Source: Utricularia gibba
Lineage: Eukaryota; Streptophyta; Magnoliopsida; Lamiales; Lentibulariaceae
Direction: 5' to 3'
NCBI GenBank assembly: GCA_002189035.1
Contig: NEEC01000009.1
Coordinates: 2,480,001-2,544,000, forward strand
DNA length: 64,000 bases
A program made the translations under genes and the position numbers. This document shows positions 56,910-64,000 of the stretch, piece by piece. How positions within the stretch are numbered: the stretch's first letter is position 1; each line of letters starts with the position of its first letter. The notes beneath the pieces are model-generated. The model saw only the letters and a program-made list of their open reading frames with translations, did not search any database and was not told the origin of the DNA.

Positions 56910-58643
56910 ATGGAGTTCCTCTCCGGTGTGGCGATTGGAGCAGTTCTTCTTGTGGCTTTTTTGGTGTACTCTAACCGGCGGAGGGGGTCAAAAGGGCTCA
57001 AGAAGACGCCGCCGCCGCAAGCTGGTGGTGCCCGGCCCTTCATTGGCCATCTACATCTCATGAGCGGCACCGCCCATGAGAAGCTTCCGCACTTCCGATT
57101 AGCGACTGTGGCTGAAAAGCACGGCCCCATATTCACCATTCGTATTGGGGTGCACCCGGCGCTGGTTATTAGCAACTGGAAGCTAGCGAAAGAGGTGTTC
57201 GTAGCGAACGACCTCGCAGTTCTCTCTCGGCCGCCGCTGATAGCCGCGGAGCATTTGGGATATAACTCGGCGATGTTTGCGTTTGCTTCCTATGGCCCTT
57301 ATTGGCGGGAAGTCCGGAAGCTTATTACCGTTGAGCTTCTCTCCAGCAAGAAAATGGAGATGCTTAAGCATATCAGAGTAGATGAAATAAATCAGTGTAG
57401 TAGGGAGCTTTATCAGCAGTGGGAGAAGGCAAAAGATTCCTCCGGGAGAGTGTCGGTGGACCTCAAGCGGTGGCTCGGAGATCTGAATCTCAATGTTCAG
57501 GTTAGGATGTAACTTGTGTGTGGAGGGCACAGCCCCCCCCCCCCCCCCTGACTTGGTGTTTTCCAGCTTGGTAACATCGGCCGGCTTGTGTTTGCAGGTT
57601 AGGATGGTGGCCGGAAAAAGATACTTTGGGAAGGGCGAGGATAAGAAGGCGGCCAAGTGTCAGAAAATACTTGAAAACTTTTTCTTTTTGCTGGGAACCT
57701 TTACACCGGCGGACGCCTTGCCGTATCTCCGGGTGGCTGGACTTAGGCGGTTTTGAAAGGAGAATGAAAGAATGTGGGAAAGAGATGGATTCACTCGCCG
57801 GAGAGTGGCTGCAGGAGCACCGACAGGAGCACTCCGGCGACCGAAAACAACAAGATTTCTTGCATATGATGATAGATTTATTGAACAATAACGATAAACG
57901 TCAGGAGTTTGATGCTGATACCATAATCAAATCCACATGTTTGGTAAGCTCTGTTCAAGAGCATCACGTTACACTGCAGATCTTTTGGCATGATGATTTC
58001 ATTAGTGCGCTATCAATTGCAGGGCTTGATTGCTGGCGGTAGCGACAGCCCAACAGTGATGCTGACGTGGATACTCTCGATGCTTCTCAACCACCGCCGC
58101 GTTCTGAAGAAACTTCAGGAAGAACTCGACAACGTCATCGGGAAACACCGAAGAGTCGAGGAATCCGATATCCCTCAACTAGAGTACCTAAACGCCGTCA
58201 TCAAGGAAACATTCCGACTATACCCTCCCGGCCCGCTGGGTGGCCAACGCGTATTCACTGAGGACTGTAAAATTGGCGGATTCCACATCCCCAAAGGCAC
58301 AAGACTGATAGTGAATTTATGGAAATTGCAACGAGACCCTGAAGTTTGGTCGGAGCCATTGGAGTTCAAACCAGAGAGATTCTTGACGACCCACAAAGAC
58401 ATCGACGTGAAGGGCCAGGATTTCGTGCTGACCCCCTTCGGCTCCGGCCGCCGGAGCTGCCCGGCAATCAACTTCGGGCTCCTAATGGTTCAACTTATCT
58501 TGGCTAATTTCTTGCAGGCCTTCGATGTCTGGAACGCCGGCGATGAATTGGTGGACATGACTGAAAGTGCAGGGCTCATCAACGCGAAAGCTACTCCTCT
58601 GGATGTCCTCCTTGCTCCACGACTCTCTTCTGATCTCTATTGA
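56910..58643 (+). CDS. Cytochrome P450, CYP82-like (frameshifted)
   Basis: ER-anchored monooxygenase resembling the CYP82 family, which hydroxylates terpenoids, alkaloids, coumarins or flavones. Exons are 56910-57500, 57598-57943 and 58023-58643, about 518 residues. The anchor is GVAIGAVLLVAFLVYS. GYNSAMFAFASYGPYWREVR is the C-helix, ETFRLYPPGPLGG holds E-x-x-R, FKPERF the PERF motif and FGSGRRSCPAINFG the haem cysteine. The I-helix reads AGGSDSPTV instead of A-G-x-D-T-T, and the haem loop has CPA instead of CPG. In exon 2, PYLR is followed by a frame change: removing one G from GGG at 57731-57733 restores WLDLGGFERRMKEC. The 97-base first intron is flanked by 12-bp direct repeats. Confidence 0.87.
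57533..57548. repeat. C16 homopolymer in P450 intron 1
   Basis: Sixteen consecutive C in a 97-base intron. The length is likely unreliable. Confidence 0.9.
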
Positions 58644-58941
58644 AAAACACTTGCTCAGGCAGGATTTAGATCTTTCATCTTTGTGCTAGCATGTATCCGA
58701 TTTTCAAATAAGGAATTTAAACATCAAACATTAGAGATGGTTCGATTCGATGGGTTACCGATCATCATAAAAAATTGGAACTTGGTAGATGGTAGAGTAA
58801 CGATTCCGACGCAAAATCGAGTGCCCATCTCCAATCAAACATATTAACTATGGTCAAGTGCACTGTTACAGGTCGTTGGTAACTCCCAATTGACTGCTGC
58901 TCTTTTAACTCGATCAAATGCTGTTGTGTATCGTCAATCCG
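58644..58941. other. P450 3' flank and ENODL promoter
   Basis: A short head-to-tail spacer; nothing else is seen. Confidence 0.5.
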
Positions 58942-59749
58942 ATGGGAATTCTGCAAATGGATGACCCTGCGTCACTGGGCTTGCGGTTCCTGGTTTTGAT
59001 GGGGTTGGTTTGCTGGGTTAATGGGCGTACATTTTACGTCGGAGACGATGCCGGGTGGACGCCGAATTCCTGCCGGAGTTACGATTCATGGGCTGCGAGT
59101 CATCGTATCCGAATCAACGATGATCTTGGTAATGTGATCGATTCTTTGGTTTTTTTTATTCATTTAACGTAAGAGGAATAGTGCTTTTGCAGTTTTCAGG
59201 TATCCGAAAGGCGGTGATTCTATGCTGGTTACGAACGGAGACGACTACGCAAGATGCAATAGGGATAATCCGATCATGATTTCAAGAAACGGGGACTCCA
59301 GATTCAAGATCAGGAGATCTGGGAAGTATTATTTTATTAGTGGGCATGATCAGAACTGTGAGAAAGGGCAGAAATTTGTTCTTGTTGTGCCGCCCGATGC
59401 ACCCCTACAGCCGCCTTCTCAGGGCGGCTGTAGCTCCCCGTCCCCAGTTTCCCACGCGCCAACATATAGTTCCCCATCACCGCCTCCGGAGCCGACTGCA
59501 TCGCCCCATTTTCCTCCTACCCTGATCGCATCCCCGGCGGGAAACTCACACCCAATTTCCCCTGCTTCATCTCCGGCAACGCTTCCGGTTCAACCACCGT
59601 CTTTATCGCCGGAGGGGCCATATCACCACAGGCCACTGCCGCCGCTTTCATTTACACCACCGCAATCTTCAGCTCCATCCGACCACCGCATCCTCGCAGC
59701 AGTGGGACTCAGCGTTATTCTTTCAGTTATTTCCGTGTATTTATCATAA
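58942..59749 (+). CDS. Early nodulin-like protein (phytocyanin-related, GPI-anchored)
   Basis: Two exons (58942-59128 and 59193-59749) give 247 residues. A signal peptide (LGLRFLVLMGLVCWVNG) is followed by a plastocyanin-like domain: TFYVGDDAGWTPNSCRSYDSW, then FRYPKGGDSMLVTNGDDYARC and KYYFISGHDQNCEKGQK. The two cysteines for the disulfide are present, but copper ligands are not, as in ENODLs. A Pro/Ser-rich arabinogalactan-like region and a hydrophobic end (ILAAVGLSVILSVISVYLS) indicate a GPI anchor at the plasma membrane. ENODLs act in cell-surface signalling and wall assembly. In-frame ATGs also lie at 58918 and 58957, so the exact start is open. Confidence 0.88.
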
Positions 59750-60469
59750 GATTTCATAAATTCGAAATAAATACATTAATTTTTTAAAAAATTAATGTTT
59801 TTATTTAATTAAAGAAATTGAGGGTCAAATGTAAAAAAAAAGAAAGGGGAAAAATAATACGGGTTGCGGGCGGCGGGGGTGACACGTGGCGTCGGCCACA
59901 ACGCCGACATGTGCCCCGCCGCTGCGGTAAGCGTGGTTCTGGCTTTCTCACCCGGGGCCCACGGGTGACCTCTTTAATGAAATAATTTATTATCCGCACC
60001 GCCGGCGGCCCCCACCGCCTGCCGCTCCCCCGCGGGTATCCTTTTCCCTCTGACCGGTTCGCACCTCCTAGTGAACCGGTCAATGAAAAAACAGATGCAC
60101 CATTTATTCCCCGTTCCGTCACCATTTAATTTTGCCCCTATCCTGAATTTCAACCTAATTTCGATCATGTTTTTCTAAAGCATTTATAATATATTTTTAT
60201 TGGGAAAATAACAAAAATTGCACTCAACAGTTTGATCATCAGACGCACGAACAGCGATGAGGATCTGCGGTGTCTTCAATGGATAGTTTCGAGAAATGGG
60301 ATGATGCACAGATGCAGACGACGGCAGCCATTAAGGAAAACAGACAAGGAAAGGTTACCCTAAATGCAGATCTGAGTGAGTTACTGTAAACTACATCACG
60401 AAGAGGAAGATGGGGTGTGTTCCTCTGCATCGGACATTCAGAACAGACTCAAAAAAATTGGATCTTTAT
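59750..60469. other. Convergent 3' flanks of ENODL and ERF
   Basis: AT-rich up to about 59850, then GC-rich to about 60060. TGACACGTGGCGTC, an ABRE-type G-box, is at 59880-59893. No gene is recognised. Confidence 0.5.
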
Positions 60470-61119
60470 TTACATAGCCTCGAGATTCAGGGTGTCGGGT
60501 TCGAGGGGCGGGGGATGGTTAAGATCAAGATCCAGGAGTCTTCTCGGATTGGGCCCATCGAAATGGTTCTCGTCGACAACCGACGAACTGTCGGAATCGC
60601 TTCCTAGAGCGCCGCCGCGTGGGATCCCGGCGACGATCGCTGGGGCGGCTGGGGTGTTGTAGGTCGGTGGATGGGGGAGCGCCTGGAAAACGAAAATCTG
60701 GGGTTATTGTTGTTGTTGTTATGCAGGAACGAGAGCGGCGCCGGCTGGGTTCTGAAGAATGGGTAGACGGAGGGAGCGGCGATGGTGACCAAGGGGGAAT
60801 CAGGGGGGCGGCGCGTGTTGTTGTCGGCGCACGACGACTCCACCGTGCTGCTCTCGCTGGGGCTCCGGACCACGGTCTCCGACGCGAGCAAGAAATTGGT
60901 CTTCGCCTTCTGGCCACGAAACTCCCTAGCCGCTGCGTCATACGCACGCGCAGCTTCCTCCGCCGTGTCAAACGTCCCGAGCCACACGCGTCGCTTCTTG
61001 TCGGGATCTCTGATTTCTGCCGCAAACCGACCCCACGGCCGCTTCCGCACGCCCCGGTAGTGCACCTCCGCAGTCTCCCCGCCGCCGCGCTGCTCCATCT
61101 CCCTCACCTTCATCGACAT
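60470..61119 (-). CDS. ERF transcriptional repressor with EAR motif (ERF4/ERF3-like) (frameshifted)
   Basis: Intronless group VIII ERF. The AP2/ERF domain runs from [19 protein letters not shown] through [20 protein letters not shown] to KAKTNF (about 20-77), binding GCC boxes. In the frame of the AP2 domain the protein ends HAAAL, without a repression motif. In a second frame downstream the sequence reads [19 protein letters not shown] and later [17 protein letters not shown], which is a clear EAR motif (L-x-L-x-L / DLNxxP). One extra base at 60693-60696, a T4 run in the gene, joins the two into 216 residues, the usual ERF4/ERF8 length. It probably represses ethylene- and stress-responsive genes. 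The TATA box is at 61230. Confidence 0.88.
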
Positions 61120-61229
61120 TTCCGTTGGAAAACGGACGGTGGATCTTGGAGACCGAGAAACAGAGACCCAATTTTCAGGAGGATATCTGTTACGTTAGAC
61201 GCAATGAAGCGCGGTGGGGGAAGGGGCGG

Positions 61230-61236
61230 TTTTATA
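61230..61236 (-). promoter_or_regulatory. TATA box of the ERF gene
   Basis: TATAAAA on the minus strand, about 110 bases upstream of the ERF start at 61119. Confidence 0.55.
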
Positions 61237-62734
61237 GGAATAACAAGGGATTTTCGAGGATAGAAAAAATGGTGCGGCGCGTGCAGTTAATGTGACGGGG
61301 AGGAAGCGCGTGTGAACAGTCAACTAAGGGTTTGACGGGGAAGCGGAGGCGGCGGCCGCCCCATGGAGCGAGACGGAATACTGAAAGTGCAGGCCTGATT
61401 TAATGCCAAAGCCTGGGGTCCACAAGCGCCGCTGAGCTGCTCCGTGGGGGGCTGCCGGCGACTAGCCAGCCAGCCAATGGCTACCCTACATCACATACAA
61501 AGTAGGCTGGCTTTTCGCTTTCAAATCCTGTTGCGCTGCGCTGCGCTGAGCCTCCTATTTATTTATTTTTTAAAAATAAATACTAAATATTAATATTTGG
61601 ATTTTAAAATGCTTTATCTGCAAAAATATGACTGAAAAAAGGAAACCGGCTGACCGTCGTCAAGTTGGGGTTGGTTCCGGTCTACGCTTAACGTGGAAAG
61701 AAAGCAGGCTACCCACAATAATTGAGGCCTAGTGTTACTTCTTGTCGCCGAATAGTGAACTGACACGTGGCGTCATGTAAGAGCCACCTCATTTTGGGAA
61801 ACCGGTTCGACTCGGCCGGTCTAACGGGTCTACCCAAAATCGGCGACTTCCAGGTTGGGAAAGTTCGGGACAATCGACGATGGAACATTGTCTGCGCTTC
61901 AAGGGATCTGATCTGAGAGATCGCGTCGAGGGCGTGGAGCTTCGAAGAATAAACGGTGGCGTTTCGAGGGAAAGGAGGACCTTTCTCGCGCGTTGATTCC
62001 GGTGACACTAGACCCCTTCTGTGATCCATCGTTCGCCACTACCCTTCCCTCCGCCGGTGCCTCCGAGTCCCGCAGGTACAATAAAGATTCTATGTTGGAG
62101 TTTTGGCGATTTTTTTAAGAACCTTTTGAAAGAGGCGATCATAAAAAAACCGTCAGATTCATAATGGGGAGCTTGAGATTCTGCTGTAGCGCTACTGGCG
62201 TTATAGATCCTACCGCCATTGCAATTGGCTTTATGCGCAGCAAGTGGCAGAGTCTCTTCTAAGGATGTTCCACACAGATGTTCACGTCATATAATGTATT
62301 CCTGAGTATTGGTGGGAAACAAAGCATTGGAAGCATTTATAACTGTGATGGCTCGTGCCAATGCCCACGTCCTGCTTCCGAGGCCCGCATTGATGCGTCT
62401 TGAAGCTCCTCGTGACATGGGAAGTTGACTTAGATGCACCTGAAGCCTTTTCCGGTGAGAGTACATTCGCCGTACTGGTTATCAATCCTGGTCGGAAGTG
62501 GCTGATTTGCTGTCATGTGGCTGTAGTTTACGTTCTTGCTGAGGAGCGCTATGTTGAATGTTCTTTTGAAGTGGGCTTGGTCTCGGTCTGTTAAAGTTGA
62601 AATGGGCCATCTAGATGGCCCAATATTTCATAATCAGACCGGCACCTTCTCTAGACTCATTCACTCGAAAAAGAAGTTCTCGGGAGTAGGGTTTTAGCTC
62701 TGAGTTGTGTTGGTTTCTTCTTGAAGATAACGAA
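61237..62734. other. Divergent intergenic region between ERF and NFD6-like
   Basis: It holds ERF upstream sequence and the NFD6 promoter. A G-box (TGACACGTGGCGTC) lies at 61761-61774. Reading frames on the minus strand at 61709-62029 have no family signature. No gene is recognised. Confidence 0.45.
61761..61774. promoter_or_regulatory. G-box/ABRE-like element
   Basis: TGACACGTGGCGTC, with the CACGTG core bound by bZIP factors in ABA and light responses. The same 14 bases occur at 59880, on the other side of the ERF gene. Confidence 0.45.
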
Positions 62735-63085
62735 ATGGTGATTTCCGCTGCCAGATTGACAGTTCGTTCGTCGGCGGTGCGTAATGTGGCCGCGAAGTTC
62801 GCTTCTCAGACGAAATCGGCTCGCTCCTCCCCATTCCAGGCCCCCTTCAAGACGCAGGCATTCTGCCGCGGTGTTTTCAGGTTTCCATTGGTTAGTGTGA
62901 ATAAAAAATTGGTTCTTGATCCTCAGCTTTAGACAATTTTGAATATATGGTGAAGGTCTCCTGTTGAATTGAGTGCGTGCATGGAGTCACTGATGCCGCA
63001 CCACACAGCTACTGCTTCCGCCTTGCTGACGTCTTTGCTCACGGTTTCGCGTAGTGGTTTTTGCTGGCTCCCTGAAGGTGTTTAA
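62735..63085 (+). CDS. NUCLEAR FUSION DEFECTIVE 6-like mitochondrial protein
   Basis: Two exons (62735-62880 and 62956-63085) give 91 residues. The first half is a mitochondrial-type presequence, basic and serine-rich ([20 protein letters not shown]). The second exon encodes the conserved core [20 protein letters not shown] then [13 protein letters not shown], which matches NFD6, a small protein needed for polar nuclear fusion in the Arabidopsis female gametophyte. Relatives show alternative last exons, so other isoforms may use DNA further downstream. Confidence 0.88.
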
Positions 63086-64000
63086 GATTGGTTTTTTTGA
63101 GTTCTTCTTTTGCTTGGTTGATTGACATTCGATGATTTAGCTATCGTTTTCAACTGTATGTTTAGTTACTATGTCATCAAGAATTGTCCATGATTAATTG
63201 AAAAGTGTTTTCGAATTTTCAAGCTTCAGTACGCCACCCTCCCATATTCGTATAATAAGAGGAAACGAATGAAAAATTGAAGCCTTGGACATCTATGTGT
63301 TATTGCTTAGTGAAAATGGCTCACTAAACATTGACTCTCCATCCATTTTCATTGTGTATGGGATGCATCTTCCTACTCGTCCTTTGCTAGTCCCCAAGTC
63401 CTCTGCTTTATTAGTCTCGTCCTATCATCTTTCGCCAACAGACAGATTTACATGTATTACTAAAACATTTGTCACCCAAACTCTTTGCGATCAAAGGATT
63501 TTTTTCTTTTTTTTTAATATTCTACCCCCCGACTTTACCATGTTTCCCTAACAGGTGCCTGTTTTCGTTCTTGCTTTAGGTATCTAGCATTGTAGAGCCC
63601 TCTATTGCGAAACTGCCCTTCCTTATATCTCTGTGAGTTGGTCTTTGAATTAGGGTGTTCAGTTATGTGCTCTTATTTTTCGAAAGATGAACATGTAAGA
63701 ACCCCCATTTCTTTCGGTACATTTTATTTGCTGCGAAGTATGTTTTTATTATCAATGAAGAAGTACCTCCGCCCTTCGTGTTGTAGGCACTAAAGACACT
63801 AGGTGAAGATGGAAGGCAATGAGGGGATAATGGACATTCATTCATTTCTGTTTTAGCACTTTCTACTATAAAACAACTCTTCTAGAGTGCAGAATGACAT
63901 TTTTCCTTTCTTTTAAATACTTACAGCCTTTTCTACTTGGTTTTGATTTGCATTTGTTTGTCGTGCTGGAGTAATTCTTAAGGTTCCGTGCAGAACCTGT
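63086..64000. other. NFD6-like 3' flank
   Basis: No further gene is recognised up to the window end. It may carry alternative 3' exons of the NFD6-like gene, because that family is often alternatively spliced there. Confidence 0.4.

Noticed and set aside
56910-58643. P450 as a pseudogene
   Set aside because: Only one 1-base lesion is present, and all other motifs and splice sites are intact, so sequence error is more likely.
60619-61263. Plus-strand frame of 214 codons opposite the ERF gene
   Set aside because: It is a mirror of the AP2 coding sequence and shows no domain of its own.
1-64000. tRNA, rRNA, CRISPR or bacterial-type operon features
   Set aside because: None was seen on reading both strands. 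The window is ordinary plant nuclear DNA. A tRNA scan could still reveal a diverged tRNA that I missed.

Overview
This is a gene-dense stretch of a flowering-plant nuclear genome, most likely a core eudicot; I cannot name the species. The gene content is plant-specific: PPR proteins, a phytosulfokine-type receptor kinase, VQ and ERF regulators, TTL, RCI2, an early-nodulin-like protein, a CYP82-like P450 and wound-induced DUF3774 peptides. Genes have short GT-AG introns and are separated by AT-rich DNA with few transposon remains. About 24 protein-coding genes are supported, and exon chains were built by hand from splice sites and reading phase.

Layout. 0-9 kb: 3' end of a PPR287-like gene (+), a MUR3-type GT47 glycosyltransferase (+), an RCI2/PMP3 membrane peptide (-) and a TRF4/PAPD5-type poly(A) polymerase (-). 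10-21 kb: a PSKR2-like receptor kinase (+), a MAKR-like protein (+), a TTL tetratricopeptide/thioredoxin-like gene (+) and a UBC13 ubiquitin-conjugating enzyme (-). 21-34 kb: a PNGase A (-) with a decayed copy beside it, an organelle-type unknown protein (+), a VQ protein (+), a TED7-like proline-rich membrane protein (-), an At1g53600-type PPR (-) and an ETHE1 persulfide dioxygenase (+). 34-44 kb: a subtilase of the AIR3/SBT5 type (-) and an At3g59110-type receptor-like kinase (+). 45-64 kb: three tandem wound-induced peptide genes (+), a small unknown gene (+), dihydroorotase PYR4 (-), a solo LTR, a telomere-like repeat, a CYP82-like P450 (+), an early-nodulin-like protein (+), an EAR-motif ERF repressor (-) and an NFD6-like gene (+).

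The genes are mostly independent housekeeping, signalling and stress loci, not one pathway. Several neighbours (ETHE1 with the PPR; TRF4 with PSKR2; UBC13 with VQ) recall pairs that are close together in Arabidopsis, so the region looks like conserved ancestral gene order.

No convincing new biological system was found. The most notable observations are: single-base frameshifts in seven otherwise intact genes, mostly in short homopolymers, which suggest base-level assembly error; a short P450 intron bounded by 12-bp direct repeats, which looks like intron gain; a solo LTR with a perfect 5-bp target duplication; two GC-AG introns; and a three-copy wound-induced peptide cluster.
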